A DNA stretch of 23,890 bases from contig DDTL01000015.1 in assembly GCA_002344345.1 (NCBI GenBank), forward strand, positions 1-23,890. Direction: 5' to 3'. The DNA comes from Saprospiraceae bacterium UBA2365. Its GTDB lineage: Bacteria > Bacteroidota > Bacteroidia > Chitinophagales > Saprospiraceae. The position numbers and the translations under genes are program-made. The notes beneath the pieces are model-generated. The model did not search any database. It saw nothing but the letters and a program-made list of their open reading frames with translations, and was not told the DNA's origin. Shown here one piece after another: positions 8,719-17,600 of the stretch. Numbering within the stretch: position 1 is the first letter of the stretch; every line of letters begins with the position of its first letter.

Positions 8719-9073
8719 ACAGCGATAAATTGTCACTTTAGTTTGAAAAGGCAAAAATGATAACTTTTTTTCAAATAAGTATCATGCACGGACTGATATC
8801 ATTCAGAAACACATACCATCATCAATTCCAATCCACCAGTTTTTGTTTAAATAATCATAACTTTGCACTGATCTATTGCCCGATTGTCATTTGTTTGAAT
8901 CTGAATTTAATTTGAATTAAAAACATCCGTTTAACCATCCAGTTGATTCGTAATCAATGAATTGCTTATAATTTTAAAATAATTTTTTTAATCCGGATGG
9001 TGTTTTTTGATTCATATTTTCACCAGATTATTTTGATAAATATAATGATGATTTCAAAAAAAACGCAATTAAT

Positions 9074-9288
9074 GAGTCTGCTCCGAAAAGTCCAATTTGT
9101 TGATTTTCATTCGTTTTTTGCACCGCCCTACGGACGTCAAAGATCAGCACAAGACCAAAGGAAAACGATTGAAAATCAACAAATTAAAAGTCCTCTTTTA
9201 GGTATATGCTGACTGAAAACGTCAGTGCCTGTACTGACTGAAAACATCAGTGGGGATTTAAGGGGCAGAGACTTTTCGGAGTAGACTC
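9074..9288. mobile_element. MITE-like element with nested inverted repeats
   Basis: The ends are 19-bp inverted repeats with one mismatch: gagtctgctccgaaaagtc at 9074-9092 and its complement at 9270-9288. A second inverted pair of 24 bp (9094-9117 and 9162-9185, one mismatch) lies inside, so the left half folds as a hairpin. The trinucleotide AAT flanks both ends directly and could be a target duplication. There is no transposase. Size, terminal repeats and lack of coding capacity fit a non-autonomous element moved by a related transposase elsewhere in the genome. The parent family was not identified. Confidence 0.7.
9211..9252. repeat. Two direct copies of a short palindromic motif inside the MITE
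   Basis: gactgaaaacgtcagtg (9211-9227) and gactgaaaacatcagtg (9236-9252) differ at one base and start 25 bp apart. Each has ACTGA and TCAGT arms, so each can form a small hairpin. They might be transposase-binding sites or part of a structured RNA. Confidence 0.6.
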
Positions 9289-9493
9289 AATATTCAGTTG
9301 ATCAGCTGATCAATCTGAGCGTCATTTAGTTTTTATGATTTGAGAGGGTTCAATGAGCAAAGGGCATTATATTTGCTGTATCATTGACATTTTGACCTAA
9401 GCCATAATAAGTTCCTAAAAGACTCAAGGCTAAAAGACTAAACAGCTAAACACGTACAAAAAACATAATTTTACCGTGTAAAACACTTAACAA

Positions 9494-10165
9494 ATGGGCT
9501 ACCACATCGACCTTGAAAACATCACGCTGGAAGTTTATAAACAAAAGCTGGCCGTTGCCTGGCTGCCTCCGAGCAGGAGGATCCTTCAGGAAAGGCTATC
9601 TGAACGATTGGACTATTTCCGGGAGGCAGATATTAAAAACCTGAAAGAACTCCAAAAACTGCTAAAGCAATCTGAATTATTGAAAAAATTAAGCGAATTA
9701 ACACTTTTTGAAGGAGATTATCTGGTCATTTTACTAAGGGAAATCAACAGTATGCTGCCGAAACCAAATCAATTAAAAGATTTCCCGGGTATTCCTTCAA
9801 CCGCTACTGAAAAACTTGCAGCGTTGGGCATCAAAGACACAAAGCATTTGTTCGATAAAGTATTGACTCCCGAAAAAAGGCAAAATCTGGCATTCGAAAG
9901 CGATCTCTCATTGGAATTGATCAATGAATTGGCCAGTCTGACGGATCTGTCGCGAATCAAATGGGTTGGAGCTATTTTTGCCCGGGTATTGTTTGATCTG
10001 GGTATCAAAAACGTCAGGGATGCCGCTGGAACTGATCCGGTTGAACTCCACCAAAAAGTCAATGAACTTAACAGGCAACGGAATTATTACAAGGGACAAA
10101 TTGGTTTGAACGATATGCGTATTTTTGTTGCCGCCGCAGCTGAAGTACCATTGGAAATTGTCTGA
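9494..10165 (+). CDS. DUF4332 (helix-hairpin-helix) protein
   Basis: This 223-aa, mostly helical, soluble protein has no signal peptide. The N-terminal third is a Leu/Lys-rich helical region (LKELQKLLKQSELLKKLSEL). The rest fits two helix-hairpin-helix modules as in DUF4332. One is at about 95-140 (DFPGIPSTATEKLAALGIKD) and one at about 150-215 (SRIKWVGAIFARVLFDLGIK followed by the YKGQIGLNDMR segment). The GIxxxxxxxLxxLGI pattern is shared with DNA-binding HhH proteins, but the role of DUF4332 is not established. It is the only complete plus-strand gene in the window. Its TGA stop (10163-10165) lies inside a copy of the 39-bp dispersed repeat. Confidence 0.75.
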   Translation: MGYHIDLENITLEVYKQKLAVAWLPPSRRILQERLSERLDYFREADIKNLKELQKLLKQSELLKKLSELTLFEGDYLVILLREINSMLPKPNQLKDFPGIPSTATEKLAALGIKDTKHLFDKVLTPEKRQNLAFESDLSLELINELASLTDLSRIKWVGAIFARVLFDLGIKNVRDAAGTDPVELHQKVNELNRQRNYYKGQIGLNDMRIFVAAAAEVPLEIV

Positions 10166-10200
10166 ATCAGGATTTTCAGGATTTAAAGATTTTCAGGATG
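10162..10200 (+). repeat. 39-bp dispersed repeat, copy 1
   Basis: This copy starts CTGAATCAGGATTT and ends ATTTTCAGGATG, with internal GGATTT units about 10 bases apart. It differs at three positions from the copy at 14485. The stop codon of the DUF4332 gene lies in its first bases, so the repeat sits exactly at the gene end, in the gap between two convergent genes. Confidence 0.8.
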
Positions 10201-10280
10201 TCATTACATTTTTATTAGATTGTTGTCCTCAAAATGATATTTAATGTAAAAAAATCTTGAATTTCATCTTTGTGTTCTGA

Positions 10281-13200
10281 TTAATTCTCTCCTTCACCAC
10301 TTATGATCAAATCATATAATGGATTTACTGTCAGGTTTTTACCCTCATTGATAATTACTTCGATGACTTCCTTATTCTCTTCTAAAGTGATATCGGAGTT
10401 AATTTTCACACGCGACCAGGCGTGAACAGGATATCCTTGTCCGTTCTGCCAGTTGGCTGTATTTATCCAGTTGCCATCACTTATGGAAATAAATGGTACA
10501 GGTGCTGTGGATGCCTTGAAGGCATCACTGTCCAGATTGACCAAGGTACCGTTGTTGAGAGAAATATTGTCATTGGTTTTGGTATCGGAAGCAACATTGA
10601 ACTGATAGTAAGAAACCAGGCCGGTCTCATTTCCGTTTAGAGTCCGGTACATATTCTGCCGTATTTGTTGTTGTGTCAGAGCCACATTCCAGATGCGTAC
10701 TTCATCCATCACTCCCTTGAAAAACTGGTCGCCGGAGGTTCCGGATCCGATTACTTTATTGCTGGAATTGTCGATAAATTCATAGGGTGAATCGGAAATC
10801 AATGCCTGAGGAATACCATTGACATAAATCGTGTGGGTACCGGCCCCTGAACCTGTCCGTACATAAGCAATGTGCGTCCATTGATCGTTGATATATGAAT
10901 TATCCCCGGTTTGAGCAACCCATGTATTGATACCGTAAACAGCAACTCGTTTTGTACCGCCATTTGCTGAACCGATCTCCAGCCGGAATGCGCCAGCTGA
11001 ATTGGTGAAAGAAGTAGAGAAAATCCCTTGTCTGGTTGATTTGTCCCCGGGTTTGATCCAGGCTTCAATGGTCAGCACGTTCCCAACATCAAAGCTTTCA
11101 TTATTCCCTACATTTACATATTCGTCTATACCGTTAAATTCCAGTGCGTTGCCTGCAATGCTATCTGTCGGAGGATAAAACTGCCACGCTAAAACAGGAT
11201 ACCCATCATTTAAATACGAGGCAATATTCCAGTAGTCATTATTGCCATTGGTTGATTCGCCAGCAAAATCCCAGCCAGCATCGGTAAAGGTGCTTTGAGT
11301 TTTCATAAAAGTTGTAGTTTCACCGGAACCTCCTGAACTTGTAGTTTTACCCGATGTCTCTGTATCCCAAAATGAATTGGATATAGTACCTGAAGAATTA
11401 TTTCCAATCAGACCACCGTTGAAGGAACCTGAAGCATTGACCTGGCCTGTCGAAAATGAATTTGTCACCACACCAGAATTTGAGTTTTCTCCCACCAACC
11501 CGCCTATTCTTTCAACACCTGTTGCATTTCCTCTTGCATAGCAATTGGCAATTGTACCTACATTATTATCTCCTGTCAGACCACCGATGTACGAGATTCC
11601 GCCAGTATTACCCAAAGCAAATGACCGCTCTAAGGTTCCTCCGTCATTGGACCCGAGAAGCCCACCAACATAGGTTTCCCCATTTACCTGAGCTGAAGAA
11701 GCACATTGTCTGATCATTATTGTAGGCCCCGTGATACTTCCTATCAATCCACCAACAAAGTTAATGCCATTCACTGTACCTGCACATTGAATTGAATCGA
11801 TCAGCGGATTTACCCCATCTATCCTTCCGGCAAGACTTCCGACGTATTGATCCCCTGCTATGGAACAGTTTTCCAGCAATAAATTGTGTACCTCAGCGCC
11901 ATTTCCAATATTTCCAAAAAGTCCTAAGTAATTATTGGTTCCGCCGTTTATATTCATGTTAATGATTTTAAATCCATCTCCGTCCAGAGTTCCGGTAAAT
12001 TTTGTCCCTTCAAAACCGGCACCTGTACCTGTACTGAAGGCAATCAACGCTTTATCATAAATTATATCGGTCAGATCAATATCATTGACAATCTTGAAAT
12101 GAGATGATAAATTGTTGTTTACATTTTCGAGCTGTGTACGGTTTGAAATAAGGAAAGGATAATAGACAGAACCATCTCCGGCAAATTCATAAGCACCCAT
12201 ATCAATGGTTTCTCCGCTGCTGATACTTCCTTTGACAATACGTTTATTGCCCAACAGATCGGTAGTAATACCTGACGGTAAATGACTGTTTAAGCCGGCA
12301 TCAATGGCAGGGGATGAGGTTTGTAACTGATAATTGCCAATTGTGTTGGGTGTATTTCCCGATGTCGGGGTTACAGGACTGACAAAATTAGGATTTAGAG
12401 TAATGCTGTTCGTGGCATTTACAGCACCCCCGCTGGTTATGAATACCTCCCCTGCACCATTATTATATAAAGAATGATCAATGTCTGCAATACAATTGGA
12501 ACACAACCAAAGCTGGTTGCCTTCCGGGCCTGTATTTCCCCAAAGGACTGAGTTTTTAATCCCAATTTTTGAACCATTGATCATACTTACTCCTCCTCCG
12601 CGTTCACCCGCAAAATTACCACTTATGGTAGTATTTATTATCCCGGTAGAATCACTGTTAAAATAAGCACCTCCTCCGTGTAATGCCGATCTGTTGCCAC
12701 TGATCAAAGTATTTATAATTTTCGATTCAGAAGAAGCATACCGGCTATAATAACCTCCTGATTGCTGCGTGGAACCATTGCCTCGTATAATACAGTTTGT
12801 CAGTAAAGTATTATGCCCGTCATTGAAAACAGCTCCGCCATATAATGCATCATTTTGTTCAAAACTTGAATTGGAAATGATAATATCTGAGGACAATCTA
12901 TTTGTATAATTGCCGCAATTCTGATAAACTGCGCCACCATATTCCGCTTCATTTTCAGAAAAAACAGAACCAGTAATGGTTAAAAATCCGGGATTAACTG
13001 AGGCATGTATGGCACCTCCCCTTGCACCAGAGGATGATTTATTTACCGTATTCCCTAAAAAGGTACAGTTTGTAAACGTCGCACCTTCAGTATTGACTGA
13101 GGTTCCTATATAAACAGCGCCACCACCCTTTGCTGATCCTGAGGCTTGTGCAATATTGTTTTGGAATGTGCAGCCATAAAAACTGGCATTGTTCCTGATC

Positions 13201-13874
13201 AGAAAAACTGCCCCTCCAATATCTGACGCAGTACTGTTCACAAACATTGTATTGTTGGTTATCGGATTACAGTAGCGACTGTTGTATATGGCTCCTCCCT
13301 GAGCTGCCTGATTGTTCTTGAAGACACAATTACGAATGGTAGGGCTGCTGCCGTTTGCAGAGGATGTCCCTGAATTTAACATACCACCTCCCTTGTTATT
13401 TGGATCTGTGCCTGTGGCTTTTCCTCCGCTGATGGTGAATCCGTCCAGAACTGCGGTATTATTCAGACTAATACTCACATGCCGGAAAACATGGTATACA
13501 TTATTGCCTCCTCCCAGATCTCCGCTCAGAATGGTTTCATTCGCAGAAAAATCACGATCTGCCAGATCAAATGTCAATAGATCTTCAGTTCCTGCAAAGC
13601 CCCCGTAAATAGAAACTCCATTTTTCAACTGGAAACATTTAAATAAATTACCTGTACCCCCTACTTCATTATCCGGCACATAGGTTCCTTTGGCAACATA
13701 AATGCGGTCTCCCGAAATTGCTGCACTTAGAGCAGATTGGAGTGTTATGTAAGCATCTGTCCAACTACTGCCGTTATTACTTCCCGAAGCATCATGTCTT
13801 ACATAAATACTGGTTTGGGCATCCATGCCAAAGCTTATTATCATCAGCACAATAAATAGCGATATCCTTTTCAT
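10281..13874 (-). CDS. Giant secreted beta-helix / GLUG / LamG surface protein
   Basis: The 1197-aa product has a signal peptide (cleavage about 19-20, GMDAQ). Residues about 25-565 form a right-handed beta-helix of the choice-of-anchor-Q/Pmp type, with many GGAIY, GGGM and NCxF turns. That block ends with SPAIDAG and DMGAYEF motifs. GLUG-type repeats follow (about 640-840, repeated VGGLIG/GGLVG units with NCYARGNA). A LamG/concanavalin-like domain comes next (about 908-1110, TIEAWIKP, WTHIAYVR, DEVRIWN), then a C-terminal tail (about 1110-1197). These modules are typical of adhesins or carbohydrate-binding surface proteins. No T9SS sorting domain or lipobox is visible, so the export and anchoring route is unclear. 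The last 290 residues align without gaps to the neighbouring giant protein. Confidence 0.85.
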   Translation of the reverse strand: MKRISLFIVLMIISFGMDAQTSIYVRHDASGSNNGSSWTDAYITLQSALSAAISGDRIYVAKGTYVPDNEVGGTGNLFKCFQLKNGVSIYGGFAGTEDLLTFDLADRDFSANETILSGDLGGGNNVYHVFRHVSISLNNTAVLDGFTISGGKATGTDPNNKGGGMLNSGTSSANGSSPTIRNCVFKNNQAAQGGAIYNSRYCNPITNNTMFVNSTASDIGGAVFLIRNNASFYGCTFQNNIAQASGSAKGGGAVYIGTSVNTEGATFTNCTFLGNTVNKSSSGARGGAIHASVNPGFLTITGSVFSENEAEYGGAVYQNCGNYTNRLSSDIIISNSSFEQNDALYGGAVFNDGHNTLLTNCIIRGNGSTQQSGGYYSRYASSESKIINTLISGNRSALHGGGAYFNSDSTGIINTTISGNFAGERGGGVSMINGSKIGIKNSVLWGNTGPEGNQLWLCSNCIADIDHSLYNNGAGEVFITSGGAVNATNSITLNPNFVSPVTPTSGNTPNTIGNYQLQTSSPAIDAGLNSHLPSGITTDLLGNKRIVKGSISSGETIDMGAYEFAGDGSVYYPFLISNRTQLENVNNNLSSHFKIVNDIDLTDIIYDKALIAFSTGTGAGFEGTKFTGTLDGDGFKIINMNINGGTNNYLGLFGNIGNGAEVHNLLLENCSIAGDQYVGSLAGRIDGVNPLIDSIQCAGTVNGINFVGGLIGSITGPTIMIRQCASSAQVNGETYVGGLLGSNDGGTLERSFALGNTGGISYIGGLTGDNNVGTIANCYARGNATGVERIGGLVGENSNSGVVTNSFSTGQVNASGSFNGGLIGNNSSGTISNSFWDTETSGKTTSSGGSGETTTFMKTQSTFTDAGWDFAGESTNGNNDYWNIASYLNDGYPVLAWQFYPPTDSIAGNALEFNGIDEYVNVGNNESFDVGNVLTIEAWIKPGDKSTRQGIFSTSFTNSAGAFRLEIGSANGGTKRVAVYGINTWVAQTGDNSYINDQWTHIAYVRTGSGAGTHTIYVNGIPQALISDSPYEFIDNSSNKVIGSGTSGDQFFKGVMDEVRIWNVALTQQQIRQNMYRTLNGNETGLVSYYQFNVASDTKTNDNISLNNGTLVNLDSDAFKASTAPVPFISISDGNWINTANWQNGQGYPVHAWSRVKINSDITLEENKEVIEVIINEGKNLTVNPLYDLIISGEGEN

Positions 13875-14373
13875 ATGGAAGCATTTTTTAGTTTTTCAGG
13901 TTATATTATGTCCCAAATTGTATGGGATGAAATCAAATTTCTTTTGATAGTTCTTTTGTCCGGGTTGTTGAGATGTTGAATTATTGAGTTGCTGAATTGT
14001 TGATTTGTTTGAATGTTCTATAGAATCTCTCATCTTTTAGATCCCGATATTCATCGTCGGGGTTCGAATCTTCATAATTTCGAGCTGAGCATGAAGACTA
14101 AGTATAAGATCGCATTATTTGCTGAATATCAGTATAATTAAACATGAATACACTATCAAATAACATATTTTAGCATGATCACCCGCCAATATACGACAAA
14201 GTCAAAAAATGTTTTGATTTACCTTGTAACAAAATAATGTTTTATCAGAAAATAGCGGCTTATTTTGATTGCTTCCAAAATGAGCAGGAAACCATTCATT
14301 TGTATGAAGATAGCAGCTGAATATATTGAAGCTGGTTCGGCAATTTATCTGGGGCACATAATCAATAATCTGT

Positions 14374-14415
14374 CTGAATCAGGATTTGCAGGATTATGGG
14401 ATTTGCAGGATTATG
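14374..14415 (+). repeat. Dispersed repeat, copy 2 (42-bp variant)
   Basis: It begins like the other copies (CTGAATCAGGATTTGCAGGA) but the second half differs, with GGATTATG used twice, giving 42 bases instead of 39. A related fragment CCAGGATGAC follows at about 14433. Confidence 0.7.
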
Positions 14416-14484
14416 TTAAAATTATTGCAATCCAGGATGACAAATACTAGAGTTCAGAAAATTGGCCTGTTAATCCTTCTTCGT

Positions 14485-14523
14485 CTGAATCAGGATTTGC
14501 AGGATTTATGGATTTTCAGGATG
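14485..14523 (+). repeat. 39-bp dispersed repeat, copy 3
   Basis: This copy has the CTGAATCAGGATTTGCAGGA start and the GATTTTCAGGATG end. It lies 78 bases before the stop of the 14601-19178 gene (minus strand), that is, just beyond its 3' end. Confidence 0.8.
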
Positions 14524-14600
14524 TGGGAATATTTTTTTATTTTGAATATCGAAAGAGTTAAGTACCATGAAAAAAATCAATTTGATCTCGATAACAATGA

Positions 14601-17600
14601 TCAATTTTCCGGTTCGCCGCTTATAATCAAATCAATGCCAGGATTAATGATCAGGTTTTTGCCCTCATTCACAGTCATTTGGATCACTTCCTTACTCAAA
14701 TCCAAAGTGATATCAGAATCAATTTTCACCCTTGACCAAGGATGAACAGGAAAGCCTTGTCCGCTTTGCCAGTTAGATTCGTTCAACCAGTTGCCGTTTG
14801 CGACAGAAATGAAGGGAATCGGAGCAGTAGAATCCCTGAATTCATCACCACTCATTTGTACCATCATACCATTATTTAGAGAAACATTGTCATAGGTGGT
14901 GGTACCGGATCCTTCATTGAACTGATAATAAGAAACCAGACCTGTTTCATAACCCGTCAGAGTCCGATACATATCATTTCGTATCTGTTCTTCTGAACGT
15001 GCAATATTCCAGATACGGATTTCATCCGCCATTCCTTTATAAAACTGAGCGCCTGAGGTGCCCGACCCTAGCACCTTATGAGCAGTATTATCCACAAAAT
15101 CATAAGGATTATCAGAAATCAAGGTTTGTAAAACACCATTCACATAGATTTTATGAGTTCCAGATCCTATACCTGCCCGCACATAAGCAATATGTGTCCA
15201 ATTATCAATATTGTAAACATTATCACCTGTTTGCGCAACCCAGGTATTGACACCTGACACAACTATACGTTTAGTGCCTCCGCTACCTGTTCCGATCTCT
15301 AATTGAAATGAACCTGAGGAATTTGCATACCGGGATGAAAAAATTCCCTGCCTTCCAGCTTGTTCCTGTGGCTTCAGCCATGCTTCAATCGTCATCACAT
15401 TGCCAAGATCAAAACTCACATCATTACCAACATCAATATACTCATTTATACCATTAATTTCCAATGAATTACCTGCAATATCCTCAACAAATACTTCATC
15501 TGCAGCTTCCGATCTGGTAAGCATAAATTGGCCTGTATTTGATATATTCAAAAAACTTGCATGTCCCTCAGCTTTTGATACAGAATTTGCACGAGTGACA
15601 AAACTCCAACCTCCATCAGAATTGCTGTTTCTCCTATAAAGCCGAATTCTCCTTGGATTGTTTTCATCATTTATGCTAAATCCTTCACTTATACTCAGGG
15701 TTAATTCTGCATCAAAAGATCCGTTTCCGAACCTGTCGATGATCCAGTATTGGTTGTTGAAAGATTCCGTATTATCAGGATTCCTGTTTGGCGCCAGGTG
15801 AAGTTTCGAAACAGTTACAGTAGCTGCGTTATGTGTATCGTATTCTGCAGCTGCTCCTGTTCCGCTAAATTCCACATTACCATACTTTTCAGTTGCCGAA
15901 TAACTTACGCCGATACCAGCAGGTATGGTTGAATATACCCAGGTTCCCTGTGTCATATTATTCAAAAAACCAGTACATCCTCCTGCATTGTCACTTGCCG
16001 TTGTACCTGATCCCTCATTGAATTGCCAGTAATTTATTAATCCGTTTTCAATCCCGGATAGTGTAAGATGCATACACTCCCTGATTTGTTGTTGGGTTCT
16101 GACTATATTCCAGACCCTGATTTCATCCAATTTCCCATCCAGATTTTCAGAAGCAGACGAAAATCCAAAAGTACCATTTGGAGCAAACAGGCTGCTCTCA
16201 GGTGTTGCTGAAGATATTAATTCCCCATTCAGATAAAGTTTCATTTGGTTACCATCGCAGGTACCTGCAATATGCAGCCATTCACCGGTGGTCAATACAT
16301 TATTCACACGCACTCCGACCAAACTTCCATTTGCTTTTTTAATATAAAAATGGAGCTGAGCCGGACCGCCAAATTGTGATCCGTCATACCTCAAAACGGC
16401 TACTTCAGGATCAATGGTAATAAAGCGTGAAATTGCATTTTCCGGTAATGAATTGATATTCACCCATGTTTCAACCGTAATGGCAGTGATGGTAGTATTG
16501 AAACCAGAACCTGAAACATAATCATTTTCCTCATTGAAATTCAGACAATAATTATCCTGGGCCACCGGATTTGTTTGGAATGTAACCTCATTTCCGTATG
16601 AAGTCCCCTGTTCATTTGTAGCATAAGCACGCACAAAGTATTCAGTATTTGGTGTCAGCCCCGTAATTTCGCAGGAAAACCCTCCATTGCCTGAGACCGT
16701 TCCTTCCTCTGTCCTGCTGTCCGAAATAACGGGTGAACCACTCGTATTCCAACAGACTCCGTGTTGAGTCAGCACAGGAACACCCAAATTTTCGATGTTC
16801 CCGTGTCCGGTTGCTGCTCCAGTCGTAACACTGGAAACTGCTTCTGTGGTTACGATTGGCAGGTAAATCTGCCAGTTCAGATATGGGTATCCATCATTCA
16901 CATAGGACAGCATATTCCAGTAATCATTTTCACCGTTTGCTGTTTCTCCGACAAAATCCCAGTCTCCATCTGTAAATGTCGATATGGTTTTCATTTCTGA
17001 AGTAGCTTTCCCTGTTCCGCCATTTGAAGTAGATATGCCACTGCTTTCCATATCCCAGAAACAATTATTTATTTCGGAATAGTTTTCAGTATCATTATAC
17101 CCTGCCAAACCTCCTTTAAAACTGCCACTTGCTGTCACAGTACCTGTTGAATAACTATTAGCTACCATTACCCAATTTGCACCGATCAATCCTCCTACAT
17201 AATCAGTTCCGGTGATATTTCCGGTTGCATAACAATTATTGACTAAACTACCTTCCTGCGATCCCACCAGACCGCCCACATAAGTACCCCCAATGACATC
17301 GCCGGTAGCATAACTATTATTGATAGAATTGCCACTGTTCATTCCCAACAAGCCCCCTGCCATGCCATATCCCACACCATATACATTGCCTGTAGCATAA
17401 CAATTGTTTATGTTGCTGTCCCCACTTGCAAGCCTGCCGATCAGTCCACCACAAAGTTCTGCCCCAACCATACCCGTTGCGAAGCAATTACTTGCCGTAG
17501 CGTTATCCAATTTGCCAACAATCCCTCCGGCGATTCCTTCATTACAGCTAATTTTTGCATCAGAATGACAATTGGCAATACTTCCGGAACTTTTAATTCC

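Larger units (their letters stand above)
8719..9493. other. Divergent intergenic region between ftsX and the DUF4332 gene
   Basis: This AT-rich stretch has no credible gene. It holds the putative ftsX -7 box (CATTTTTG, minus strand, 8752-8759, one mismatch to TAnnTTTG), the 215-bp MITE-like element (9074-9288), and short A-rich direct repeats around 9415-9450. A weak -7-like TAATTTTA at 9466-9473 could serve the plus-strand gene starting at 9494. Confidence 0.5.
13875..14600. other. Gene-free spacer between the two giant genes, with repeats
   Basis: No credible gene is present; the plus-strand frames here merely translate the repeats. It contains a degenerate TTGA-rich tandem tract (13964-14016), a CCCGA/TCGGG hairpin (14043-14061), a 7-bp stem (TCTTCAT 14069-14075 with ATGAAGA 14091-14097), and two copies of the dispersed repeat (14374-14415 and 14485-14523). 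A promoter for the 10281-13874 gene is expected close to 13875-13960, but no exact TAnnTTTG was found there. Confidence 0.6.

Noticed and set aside
8997..9212. Plus-strand 71-aa open frame upstream of the DUF4332 gene
   Set aside because: It runs through the MITE-like element and its inverted repeats and has no coding character.
13964..14016. TTGA-rich tandem tract as a regulatory array
   Set aside because: The units are irregular in length and sequence and look like simple-sequence DNA. No regular spacing was found.
14069..14097. TCTTCAT/ATGAAGA hairpin as a terminator or riboswitch
   Set aside because: A 7-bp AT-rich stem with a 15-base loop and no T-run is too weak to support either call.
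14374..14523. CRISPR-like spacing of two repeat copies
   Set aside because: The copies differ in length and sequence, only two are adjacent, and no cas gene is present. Other copies are kilobases away.
14265..14745. Plus-strand open frames of 61 and 119 aa between the giant genes
   Set aside because: They are translations of the dispersed repeats and of the antisense 3' end of the 14601-19178 gene. No protein-like features are visible.
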